Origin: Anaerolineaceae bacterium UBA4081
GTDB taxonomy: Bacteria; Chloroflexota; Anaerolineae; Anaerolineales; Anaerolineaceae
Direction: 5' to 3'
Length of the DNA: 13,212 nt
NCBI GenBank assembly: GCA_002383615.1
Contig: DFYN01000175.1
Location: 9,544-22,755 of the forward strand
This document shows, piece by piece, positions 1 through 5,973 of the stretch. The notes beneath the pieces were generated by a model. The model searched no databases, was not told the origin of the DNA, and saw nothing but the letters and a program-made list of their open reading frames with translations. Every line of letters begins with the position of its first letter. The first letter of the stretch is position 1. A program made the translations under genes and the position numbers.

Positions 1-683
1 ATGCCAGAGATCTGGCGAAGGTGGTCAATCAAGAGTTTGGAGGCAATCTCCAAAGATTTCTCAGGTGCAACCGTGCCATCCGTCCAAATTTCCAAAGACA
101 GGCGGTCGTAGTTGGCAGACTGCCCAACCAGCGCAGAGCTGACCATGAAATTTACCCGTTTAATTGGGCTATAGATTGCATCCACTGGGAGTTCGCCAAT
201 GGGCAGTTTTCCGCTGCGGTCAGATGCAGGTGAATACCCACGACCGCGTTCCACAGTGAAATCTATTTCCAGCCGAGTATTTTTATCGTCAACCGTGAAC
301 AGGTACAGTTCTGGATTGATAATTTCAATATCCGCCGGGAGCTGAATGTCAGCCGCAGTGACTTCGCCTTCACCACGCACCTCAAGGTGCATTCGGGCGG
401 AATCCACATCGTGCAACTTCAGGCGAATCTGCTTGATTTGCAGCATGACCTGAATGACATCTTCGCGAACACCCGGGATGGCGCCAAACTCATCCAAGAC
501 ATCCGTGATGCGGATGGAGGTAATGGCGGCGCCGTCCAGCGACGAGAGTAAGACACGGCGAAGGGCATTGCCCAGGGTTGCACCATAGCCACGCTCAAGC
601 GGGCTGATTATGAAGCGTCCGTAGTTGCGAGCTTCTGCTTCGCGTTCCACTTTTGGTGGTACCATGTTACTTAAAGCGCACAC
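1..683 (-). CDS. rpoA: DNA-directed RNA polymerase subunit alpha (N-terminal part; 3' end beyond window)
   Basis: Alpha subunit of RNA polymerase; its N-terminal domain dimerises and is the platform on which beta and beta' assemble. The 227 codons present cover this domain. Seen: NYGRFIISPLERGYG followed by TLGNALRRVLLSSL, the family's hallmark dimer helix, and IPGVREDV shortly after. The C-terminal domain that contacts promoters and activators lies past base 1. Start choice: a GTG at 681-683 has AAGGGG (690-695) exactly 6 bases upstream, while the in-frame ATG at 663-665 is 24 bases from it and has no good site of its own. I prefer the GTG start, which adds six residues; the ATG remains possible. 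It follows rpsD after 42 bases and is the last gene of the alpha-operon segment here. Identity is secure; the start is moderately sure. Confidence 0.95.
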   Translation of the reverse strand, partial: MCALSNMVPPKVEREAEARNYGRFIISPLERGYGATLGNALRRVLLSSLDGAAITSIRITDVLDEFGAIPGVREDVIQVMLQIKQIRLKLHDVDSARMHLEVRGEGEVTAADIQLPADIEIINPELYLFTVDDKNTRLEIDFTVERGRGYSPASDRSGKLPIGELPVDAIYSPIKRVNFMVSSALVGQSANYDRLSLEIWTDGTVAPEKSLEIASKLLIDHLRQISG

Positions 684-689
684 GTTACA

Positions 690-695
690 CCCCTT
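690..695 (-). promoter_or_regulatory. Ribosome binding site deciding the rpoA start
   Basis: AAGGGG on the minus strand ends 6 bases before a GTG codon at 681-683. This spacing favours GTG over the ATG 18 bases further into the gene. Confidence 0.55.
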
Positions 696-696
696 C

Positions 697-714
697 CCTG
701 TGTTTTCACACCGG
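697..714 (-). promoter_or_regulatory. Small GAAA-capped hairpin upstream of rpoA
   Basis: In the rpsD-rpoA gap the transcript would read CCgGUGU-GAAA-ACACaGG. That is a 4-bp stem closed by a GNRA-type GAAA loop, one G/A mismatch and two more G-C pairs. It ends immediately before the rpoA Shine-Dalgarno. No U-tract follows, so it is not a terminator. It could influence rpoA translation or RNA processing, or be chance, because the stem is short. Confidence 0.25.
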
Positions 715-725
715 AGAATCTGGAA

Positions 726-1367
726 TTAGCGCGAGTAATACTCAACGATAAGTTGCTCATTCAATGAACCGTCAATTTCTGAGCGTTCCGGCTGGCGCAG
801 CACACGACCAGAGAGGGTTCGCACATCACGTTCAAGCCACAGCGCGCAAGTCCGCTTTTCAGCGATTTCCGGCATTTCCTTGAACAGGGTCAAATTCTTA
901 GCGGGCTCTGCCAATGTAATGACATCGCCAGCCTGCAGGAGCATGGAGGCAATATCAGCCCGCAGACCATTGACGCGGAAATGACCATGATTGACCATTT
1001 GGCGTGCCATGGCGCGGCTATCAGCGTAACCCATGCGATACACCACATTGTCCAGTCGCATTTCCAGTGTCTGAAGCAATGTCAAGCCAGTCATACCGCG
1101 GGTCTTTACTGCAGTGGCAAAATAACGGCGGAATTGCCGTTCCAGCACACCATACACGCGGCGGGCACGCTGTTTGGCGCGCAACTGGCGGGAGTAATCC
1201 GATACGCGGTCGCTTGAGCCATGTTGACCCGTGCGCCCGTGTTGACCGGGGATGAATGCGCGTTTTTCATAAGCGCATTTGGGAGTGAAACAGCGCTCTC
1301 CCTTTAGAAATAGTTTTTCACCTTCACGCCGGCAGAGCTTGCACACCGGACCAGTGTATTTCGCCAT
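726..1367 (-). CDS. rpsD: 30S ribosomal protein S4, zinc-binding form
   Basis: Primary 16S rRNA-binding protein of the small subunit, needed for early 30S assembly and decoding accuracy. It has 213 residues, close to the family norm. The N-terminus carries four cysteines (C9, C12, C26, C31; CxxC then CxxxxC), the zinc-binding C+ form that many bacteria have lost. GQHG follows at 41-44. The S4 RNA-binding fold lies at roughly 101-165 (MRLDNVVYRMGYADSR onward), and the chain ends in the typical LIVEYYSR. AAGGAG and AGGG lie upstream of the ATG. It sits 20 bases after rpsK and 42 before rpoA, the alpha-operon order. In some bacteria S4 represses its own operon by binding the mRNA leader; a target site here is only conjecture (see the rpsM-rpsK gap). 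Confidence 0.98.
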   Translation of the reverse strand: MAKYTGPVCKLCRREGEKLFLKGERCFTPKCAYEKRAFIPGQHGRTGQHGSSDRVSDYSRQLRAKQRARRVYGVLERQFRRYFATAVKTRGMTGLTLLQTLEMRLDNVVYRMGYADSRAMARQMVNHGHFRVNGLRADIASMLLQAGDVITLAEPAKNLTLFKEMPEIAEKRTCALWLERDVRTLSGRVLRQPERSEIDGSLNEQLIVEYYSR

Positions 1368-1387
1368 ATCTTCCCTATCTCCTTAAA

Positions 1388-1792
1388 TTAGACGCGGCGC
1401 TTTTTGGGCGGACGGCAGCCATTGTGCGGCACCGGGGTGATGTCGGCAATGGAGCGGACACGAATGCCCATGGTTTGCACTTCGCGGATAGCCGATTCGC
1501 GACCAGGACCAGGTCCCTTGATGATGATATCAACTTCCTGGATACCCATGGACTGGGCGGCTTTAATTGCTTGCTGGGCTGCTAGACGGGCAGCAAAAGG
1601 CGTACTCTTACGCGAGCCTTTGAAACCTGCCGAGCCAGCGCTGCCCCAACAAACAGCGTTGCCTTGCACATCCGTCACCGTAATAATGGTGTTATTGAAG
1701 GATGCGAAGACATGCACCTGTCCAGTGGACAGCGTACGTTTTACTTTGCGGGTGGTCGCAGTGCGACGTGTTTGGCGTACATTTTGAGCCAT
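1388..1792 (-). CDS. rpsK: 30S ribosomal protein S11
   Basis: S11 sits on the platform of the 30S subunit near the mRNA exit and E site, next to S6, S18 and S21. It has 134 residues against about 129 usually. Conserved blocks seen: VHVFASFNNTIITVTD at 26-41, SAGFKGSRKSTPFAA at 54-68, GPGPGRES at 93-100, and the C-terminal IADITPVPHNGCRPPKKRRV. The ATG at 1792 is preceded by GAGG about ten bases upstream, a mediocre site. Unusually for this cluster, 116 bases separate it from rpsM; that gap folds well as RNA and is described separately. The strand is minus, continuing to rpsD after 20 bases. Confidence 0.98.
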   Translation of the reverse strand: MAQNVRQTRRTATTRKVKRTLSTGQVHVFASFNNTIITVTDVQGNAVCWGSAGSAGFKGSRKSTPFAARLAAQQAIKAAQSMGIQEVDIIIKGPGPGRESAIREVQTMGIRVRSIADITPVPHNGCRPPKKRRV

Positions 1793-1821
1793 AATTTCTC
1801 AGTTCCTCAATTACGTTTCTC

Positions 1822-1850
1822 GGACCAAAGCGTTTCGGAAATGCCAGTCC
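1822..1850 (-). promoter_or_regulatory. Second possible RNA hairpin in the rpsM-rpsK gap
   Basis: On the minus strand this segment begins GGAC and ends GUCC (4 bp). Inside are a GC/GC pair and a UUU-CCG-AAA mini-stem, with unpaired bases between. The stem is imperfect and weaker than the one at 1852-1890. The leading GGAC belongs to an 8-base sequence that also occurs upstream of the first stem, so alternative pairing is conceivable. Confidence 0.25.
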
Positions 1851-1896
1851 AGCTGTTTTTGCCGCGGGAGAGGGAAGGCTCCCAAACAGCCAGTCC
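1843..1896 (-). repeat. 8-base direct repeat flanking the stem
   Basis: GGACTGGC (minus strand) occurs at 1889-1896 and again at 1843-1850. The two copies bracket the long inverted repeat in the rpsM-rpsK gap. They could be alternative pairing partners for the GGUCC at 1822-1826, or simply coincidental. Confidence 0.4.
1852..1890 (-). promoter_or_regulatory. Strong bulged stem-loop in the rpsM-rpsK gap, candidate r-protein mRNA element
   Basis: The transcript can form 7 bp GCUGUUU/AAACAGC (1884-1890 with 1852-1858) stacked directly on 5 bp GGGAG/CUCCC (1879-1883 with 1866-1870). The loop is 8 bases (1871-1878) and a 7-base bulge (1859-1865) lies on one side only. Twelve perfect base pairs in 39 bases is far more than the other short gaps here contain. 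There is no U-tract, so it is not an intrinsic terminator. Its place just before rpsK and rpsD makes autoregulation by a product such as S4 a reasonable but untested idea; an mRNA processing site is the other option. Confidence 0.45.
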
Positions 1897-1908
1897 GCAT
1901 CAATCCGA

Positions 1909-2298
1909 TTACTTCTTGGTTGCTCCGCGACGACGACCGCGACCGGCAACGGTCTTCTTGGGACCCTTGCATGTGCGGGCATTGGTGCGAGTGCGTTGAC
2001 CATGCACCGGCAAATTGCGGCGATGGCGCAAACCACGGTAGCAGCCAATTTCGATTAGACGTTTGATGTTCATCTGCACTTCGCGGCGCAGATCACCTTC
2101 AACCGTAAAATTCTTGGCAATATATTCACGCAGCGCATTGGCTTCCGCCTCAGTTAAATCCTTGGTACGCGTATCTGGATTAACTTTGGTAGCCGCGAGA
2201 ATCTCGTGGGAACGGGTCAGCCCAACACCAAACAAGTAGGTTAGGGCAATTTCAATGCGCTTATTGCGCGGGAGGTCAATACCTTCAATTCTAGCCAT
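1909..2298 (-). CDS. rpsM: 30S ribosomal protein S13
   Basis: S13 lies in the head of the 30S subunit, contacts the P-site tRNA and forms bridges to the 50S subunit. It has 129 residues, slightly longer than the usual 118-125 owing to a basic tail. It begins MARIEGIDLPRNKRIEIALT, a standard opening. The helix-two-turn-helix core shows LRREVQMNIKRLIEIGCYRG near 70-89, followed by GLRHRRNLPVHGQRTRTNAR at 89-108 and the tail GRGRRRGATKK. It starts six bases after rpmJ stops, so the two are surely co-transcribed. The downstream gap to rpsK is the longest in the window. Confidence 0.98.
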   Translation of the reverse strand: MARIEGIDLPRNKRIEIALTYLFGVGLTRSHEILAATKVNPDTRTKDLTEAEANALREYIAKNFTVEGDLRREVQMNIKRLIEIGCYRGLRHRRNLPVHGQRTRTNARTCKGPKKTVAGRGRRRGATKK

Positions 2299-2304
2299 GT
2301 TCTC

Positions 2305-2418
2305 TTATCCCTGTCGCTGTTTGTGCTTTGGGTTTTCGCAAATAACGAGCAATTTGCCGTGACGACGAATAATCTTGCATTTTGCACAACGCTTGCCTAT
2401 GGATGGTGCAACCTTCAT
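2305..2418 (-). CDS. rpmJ: 50S ribosomal protein L36, zinc-ribbon form
   Basis: The smallest large-subunit protein, 37 residues: MKVAPSIGKRCAKCKIIRRH and on to ENPKHKQRQG. Zinc ligands C11, C14, C27 and H32 are all present, so this is the zinc-containing form; the alternative paralogue lacks them. L36 binds 23S rRNA near the L7/L12 stalk base and stabilises that region. The start is clear: ATG at 2416-2418 with AAGGAG (2425-2430) six bases upstream. A promoter candidate lies just before it, which makes rpmJ the probable first gene of the alpha-operon transcript. Many bacteria have infA immediately upstream; here there is none. Confidence 0.97.
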   Translation of the reverse strand: MKVAPSIGKRCAKCKIIRRHGKLLVICENPKHKQRQG

Positions 2419-2458
2419 TTCGAACTCCTTCTAAATAATTGCTCAATCCGAAGTTTTG

Positions 2459-2487
2459 ATTATACCTGACGTTTGCCGATTCGTCCA
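2459..2487 (-). promoter_or_regulatory. Candidate sigma70-type promoter for rpmJ-rpsM-rpsK-rpsD-rpoA
   Basis: In the 81-base gap between map and rpmJ the minus strand carries a perfect -10 box TATAAT (2459-2464). A 17-base spacer separates it from TGGACG (2482-2487), which matches four of six bases of the TTGACA -35 box. Transcription would begin near 2452, giving a leader of about 34 bases before the rpmJ ATG with its AAGGAG site. Spacing and the consensus -10 make this the best promoter candidate I found by eye. Confidence 0.6.
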
Positions 2488-2499
2488 GAATATGCCTGG

Positions 2500-3279
2500 T
2501 TACACCACGGTCAGGATGAGCGGTCCTGCCTCGGTGATGGCTACCGAATGTTCAAAATGCGCCGTGAGTGAGCGGTCTTTTGAGCGTACGGTCCACTCAT
2601 CACCCGTGGTGACTGTTTGGTCAGTGCCAACCAATACCATGGGTTCCAACGCAATTGTCATCCCAACTTTCAACTCAAGTCCGCGACCCGGGTAACCATA
2701 ATTCGGCACCTGTGGACCTTCGTGCATGGCACGTCCCACGCCGTGACCGGTGTACTCACGGGTGACGTATAACCCGTGGCTTTCCACGTAGGCTTGAACC
2801 GCAGAAGAAACATCACCAATATGGTTACCGGCAACCATCTTCGCAATTCCAGCGTAAAGGGATTGCTCAGTCACTTCCAGTAACTTCTGGGCTGTATGAG
2901 AAATCTCGCCGACGCCAGCCGTGAAAGCCGCATCACCAACGAAGCCTTCATATACACAGCCACAATCCACGGAAACGATATCGCCTTCTTTTAGTTTGCG
3001 CTTGCCAGGGATGCCATGCACGAGCTCTTCATTGACGCTCACGCAGGTGCTGGCAGGGAAAGCAGGTTTACCAGGATAGTTGGGATAATTTTTAAAGGGC
3101 GAGTATGTCCCGTACTTCTTCAATACTTCTTCAGCAGCAGCATCGACATCCGCAGTCGTAGCGCCAACGCGGATGGCAGCACGGGCAGCTGCCAGGGCTT
3201 CTGCATTTATCCGCCCCGCTTCACGCATAATTTCAATTTCTTGCGGTGTCTTGATCGTAATCTGCCGACCCCATGCCAT
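2500..3279 (-). CDS. map: Methionine aminopeptidase, type I
   Basis: Removes the initiator methionine from new proteins once it is deformylated, acting in the cytosol at the ribosome exit. It has 259 residues of the pita-bread fold. The dinuclear metal ligands are all visible: D105 (VSVDCG), D116 (VGDAAF), H179 (YTGHGVG), E212 (ALEPM) and E243 (HFEHSV). The substrate-binding H88 lies in LVHGIPG. With no long N-terminal extension it is a type Ia-like enzyme. It starts seven bases after adk stops, with GAGGT next to the adk stop codon as ribosome site, so translation is probably coupled. The adk-map pair inside the ribosomal cluster is common in bacteria. Its stop is followed by an 81-base gap with a promoter candidate. 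Confidence 0.97.
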   Translation of the reverse strand: MAWGRQITIKTPQEIEIMREAGRINAEALAAARAAIRVGATTADVDAAAEEVLKKYGTYSPFKNYPNYPGKPAFPASTCVSVNEELVHGIPGKRKLKEGDIVSVDCGCVYEGFVGDAAFTAGVGEISHTAQKLLEVTEQSLYAGIAKMVAGNHIGDVSSAVQAYVESHGLYVTREYTGHGVGRAMHEGPQVPNYGYPGRGLELKVGMTIALEPMVLVGTDQTVTTGDEWTVRSKDRSLTAHFEHSVAITEAGPLILTVV

Positions 3280-3286
3280 TGTGACC

Positions 3287-3940
3287 TCAGCCTTTCACTA
3301 TTACTTTCCGCATTGCAGCGGAGACATCTTCAATGGATTGGCTACCATCTACTTCCACCAACAGTCCGCGTTCTTTGTAGTAAGCGATCAATGGAGCAGT
3401 TTGTGCCAGGTAAACATTCAACCGGCGTTCAATCGCTTCCGGCTTGTCATCATTACGCTGATACAGTTCCGTGCCATCTATGTCGCATATACCGGCAACT
3501 TTCGGCGGGTTGAACTTGACGTGATACACATGCTGGTCAGTTTTGCAGGTCCAGCGACCAGTTAGCCGCTCCATCAAGATGTCTGTTGGGACAGAGATGT
3601 AAGGAACCACATCCACCTTGCCGCCCAGTTCAGCCAGCATGGAAGCTAGCGCTTCGGCTTGTGCCGGCGTGCGCGGGAAGCCATCCAGGAGAGCGCCTGC
3701 AGCGCAGTCCGGGCGGCTGATGCGGTCTTTAACCATCGCAATGGTCAGTTCGTCCGGCACCAGCTCGCCGCGGGTCATATAAACTTCAGCTTGCTTACCC
3801 AACTCAGTCTGACCACGCAGGTTCTCACGGAACAAATCTCCAGATGAGATGTGGGGCAGGTTCAGGGTGCTTGCAATCAGTTCAGCCTGAGTGCCTTTGC
3901 CTGCGCCGGGAGGACCAAGAAGGACAATATAGCGTGCCAT
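3287..3940 (-). CDS. adk: Adenylate kinase, long form with altered lid metal site
   Basis: Interconverts ATP plus AMP with two ADP and so balances the adenylate pool in the cytosol. It has 217 residues, the long-lid type. P-loop GPPGAGKGT at 9-17, SSGDLFREN at 32-40, the AMP-site DGFPRT at 86-91 and RLTGR at 125-129 are intact. The lid (about 130-165) normally holds a zinc site of the form CxxC...CxxC or CxxC...CxxD. Here the matching positions are C132, D135, C152 and D155, so one cysteine is replaced by aspartate; YHVKFNPPK and GICDIDG around it are otherwise typical. It lies 3 bases after secY and 7 before map, with AAAGG seven bases before its ATG. Confidence 0.97.
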   Translation of the reverse strand: MARYIVLLGPPGAGKGTQAELIASTLNLPHISSGDLFRENLRGQTELGKQAEVYMTRGELVPDELTIAMVKDRISRPDCAAGALLDGFPRTPAQAEALASMLAELGGKVDVVPYISVPTDILMERLTGRWTCKTDQHVYHVKFNPPKVAGICDIDGTELYQRNDDKPEAIERRLNVYLAQTAPLIAYYKERGLLVEVDGSQSIEDVSAAMRKVIVKG

Positions 3941-3943
3941 GAT

Positions 3944-5284
3944 TTAGCCTTTGATCAGGCTTTCATCGTAACCGTGTAATTTTAATTCAGCATCAATGAT
4001 GTTGAAGGTATCCCGGACCACACCCACCACAATCAGCAAGCCAGCGGCTGAAATGAGCAGGAGCGAACCCTGAGAGACACCTGGCAGCAACGCACCGACG
4101 ATGTAGGGAAGCACAGCTACAAACGCCAGGAATGCTGCCCCGGGAAGAGTTATCCTGCGCTGTACCTTGGTGAGGTACTTTTGTGTGGGAGCACCACGCA
4201 CAACACCCGGAATCTGGGCGCCCTGTTTCTTAAGGTTTTCACCGTAATTCTGCTGACTGAAGAGCACGTCTGTATAGAAGAAGGTGAACCCCAGAACCAT
4301 CAGGAAGTACAAAACAGCATACCAGGGGCTGCTGCCCCCAAATAAGGTATAGACGCCAGTTGCAAATTTTGACACCCAGGGGGTCGGATTTGTCGTGAAG
4401 TAACTGGCAATGATCGCCGGGAAGGTCAAAATAGACTGGGCAAAGATCAACGGGATCATGCCTGCCATATTAACCATCAGCGGGAGTGAGCTGCGCACCG
4501 GCATGGACATACGGTTACCTACCCGCCGTCCAGGGAACAGCACCGGCACATTACGCCGACCCTGTTGCACATACACAATCGCAAAGATAGTTAATCCCAG
4601 GATTGCAAGGATAATCAGCAGCATCCACCAACCATTTTGCGGGTCAGCCAGGATGCCTGCCAGGTTGCCAGGAATGCTGGACACAATACCAGCGAAGATG
4701 ATTAACGACAAGCCCTGATTTGGAATACCAAACTCAGAGATTAATTGTCCCAGCCAAATGCCAAACATTGTGCCTGCAATCATGGAAGCAACAACCGTCA
4801 TTGATGGGAGCAAAGCTGAACCAGAGAGGGAGAATGGCGTGGTCAAGATGGATCCATTCGCCAATTGCGAAAAGATATTGATTTGACCAATCGCAGAAAG
4901 TAACGCCATAGGGACTGTCAAGATGACCGTCCAGCGTTCCATCCACTTCTGACCTTCTCGCGGGTTATCTTTGATCTTGCGTTCAAGCGCTGGGATAATC
5001 GGCACCAACAGCTGCAGAATAATCTGCGCAGTAATGTAAGGGTAGACACCCATCGCCAGAATGGAGAAGTTGGAAATCGTGCCGCCCGACAGCAAGTCCA
5101 GCAAGCCGAACAAGGTCGCGCCTGCACCACCAGAGGTCGCAATGGTAGCCAAGACTGTCCGGTCAATGCCCGGGACAGGAATATTGGCTGCCAGCCGATA
5201 CAAGATCAGCAACAGCAGGGTGATGAGTAATTTCTTACGTATGTCTTGTGATGTCCACAGGTAGCGCCAAGCTGACCGCTTCAT
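3944..5284 (-). CDS. secY: Preprotein translocase channel subunit SecY
   Basis: Central channel of the SecYEG translocon in the cytoplasmic membrane; it passes unfolded proteins across or into the membrane with SecA or the ribosome. It has 446 residues with ten hydrophobic segments, estimated by eye near 19-37, 75-95, 118-135, 157-178, 190-212, 218-238, 270-292, 320-342, 380-400 and 405-424. The plug region is near 58-75 (GLLDLLSGGTISNFS). The fourth cytosolic loop QQGRRNVPV and MVNMAGMIPLIFA after it are typical. The fifth cytosolic loop reads PGVVRGAPTQKY (359-370) where the family normally has PG(I/V)RPG, so the key arginine is displaced by one residue. AAAGGAG lies upstream of the ATG. 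It follows rplO by 27 bases, the standard spc-operon order. Confidence 0.98.
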   Translation of the reverse strand: MKRSAWRYLWTSQDIRKKLLITLLLLILYRLAANIPVPGIDRTVLATIATSGGAGATLFGLLDLLSGGTISNFSILAMGVYPYITAQIILQLLVPIIPALERKIKDNPREGQKWMERWTVILTVPMALLSAIGQINIFSQLANGSILTTPFSLSGSALLPSMTVVASMIAGTMFGIWLGQLISEFGIPNQGLSLIIFAGIVSSIPGNLAGILADPQNGWWMLLIILAILGLTIFAIVYVQQGRRNVPVLFPGRRVGNRMSMPVRSSLPLMVNMAGMIPLIFAQSILTFPAIIASYFTTNPTPWVSKFATGVYTLFGGSSPWYAVLYFLMVLGFTFFYTDVLFSQQNYGENLKKQGAQIPGVVRGAPTQKYLTKVQRRITLPGAAFLAFVAVLPYIVGALLPGVSQGSLLLISAAGLLIVVGVVRDTFNIIDAELKLHGYDESLIKG

Positions 5285-5311
5285 CGAGGGTCTCCTTTAG
5301 TAATCTACCAG

Positions 5312-5764
5312 TTAAGCCAACAGCTCAACAGTACCGCCAGCGGCTTCAATCTTCGCGCGGGCGCCTTTTGTGATGCGCTGCACCTTGAGGTGAAGTGCAA
5401 CTGTGACTTCGCCACGACCAAGGATGGCAACCGGATCGCTGTTTTTATGCAGCATGCCAGCAGCCAGCAGGGTGGCGTGGGTGACTTCTGTGCCAGCCTT
5501 GAGACCAGTTAGCTGGTCCAGGTTGATTTCGTTGTAGGTCACCTGATGCGGCGGGGTGAAACCCTCGCCACGGATGAAAGGCAAGCGGCGATAGAACGGC
5601 AGGTTACCGCCCTGGCGATATAGGTTTCCGCCGGTGCCGGTGCGCGAGTTCTGTCCTTTGGTACCACGACCGGCAGTTTTACCCTGACCAGCCGAGATAC
5701 CTTGACCTTTACGCTTGCGCTCTTTCTTTGCGCCTTCTTTAGGCATGAGGTCGTGTAATTTCAT
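5312..5764 (-). CDS. rplO: 50S ribosomal protein L15
   Basis: Late-assembly protein of the large subunit that threads a long basic N-terminal extension through 23S rRNA. It has 150 residues, normal for the family. The glycine-rich, basic N-terminal region shows KRKGQGISAGQGKTAGRG at 18-35 and the following TKGQNSRTGTGGN. The globular C-terminal half ends in KGARAKIEAAGGTVELLA. Its ATG overlaps the rpmD stop in an ATGA, so translation is likely coupled to L30. It is followed by 27 bases and then secY. Confidence 0.98.
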   Translation of the reverse strand: MKLHDLMPKEGAKKERKRKGQGISAGQGKTAGRGTKGQNSRTGTGGNLYRQGGNLPFYRRLPFIRGEGFTPPHQVTYNEINLDQLTGLKAGTEVTHATLLAAGMLHKNSDPVAILGRGEVTVALHLKVQRITKGARAKIEAAGGTVELLA

Positions 5765-5973
5765 TTTTCTACCTGTTCTTCTACAACCACCAGGTGGTTG
5801 ACTTTAAGCAACATCCCGCGTAAGGTAGGGGTATCCGGGAGGGTCACCGTTTCGTGCAGGTGATGAAACCCGAGGGCTCGCAGGGTGGCTTTGTGCCTGA
5901 CAGAATAGCCAATGCCGCTTTTCATCAAAGTGACTTTGAGCATCTTTACAGTTTCAGTCTTCTTCTTAGCCAT
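5761..5973 (-). CDS. rpmD: 50S ribosomal protein L30
   Basis: Small large-subunit protein with 70 residues, a little above the usual 58-62 because of about ten extra N-terminal residues. The core MLKVTLMKSGIGYSVRHKAT, then LRALGFHHLHETV and RGMLLKVNHLVVVEE, matches bacterial L30. The start overlaps the end of rpsE by 8 bases (the rpsE TAA lies inside ATGGCTAAG), and its own TGA overlaps the rplO start. A GGAG ten bases upstream supports this start over the internal ATG at codon 11, which has no ribosome site. L30 is not essential in all bacteria, and many lineages lack it. Confidence 0.96.
   Translation of the reverse strand: MAKKKTETVKMLKVTLMKSGIGYSVRHKATLRALGFHHLHETVTLPDTPTLRGMLLKVNHLVVVEEQVEK

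Noticed and set aside
1852..1890. Intrinsic terminator between rpsM and rpsK
   Set aside because: The stem is strong but no run of T follows on either strand, and the downstream genes rpsK, rpsD and rpoA belong to the same operon.
1692..2048. Minus-strand frame of 118 codons across the rpsM-rpsK gap
   Set aside because: It runs out of frame through the ends of both rpsM and rpsK, is not protein-like, and has no ribosome site.
3016..3565. Overlapping plus-strand open frames opposite map and adk
   Set aside because: Both strands cannot be under such strong coding constraint; map and adk show complete catalytic motifs, and these frames show none.
5285..5311. Possible promoter in the rplO-secY gap
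   Set aside because: The 27 bases hold only a Shine-Dalgarno for secY; I see no paired -35 and -10 boxes at proper spacing.
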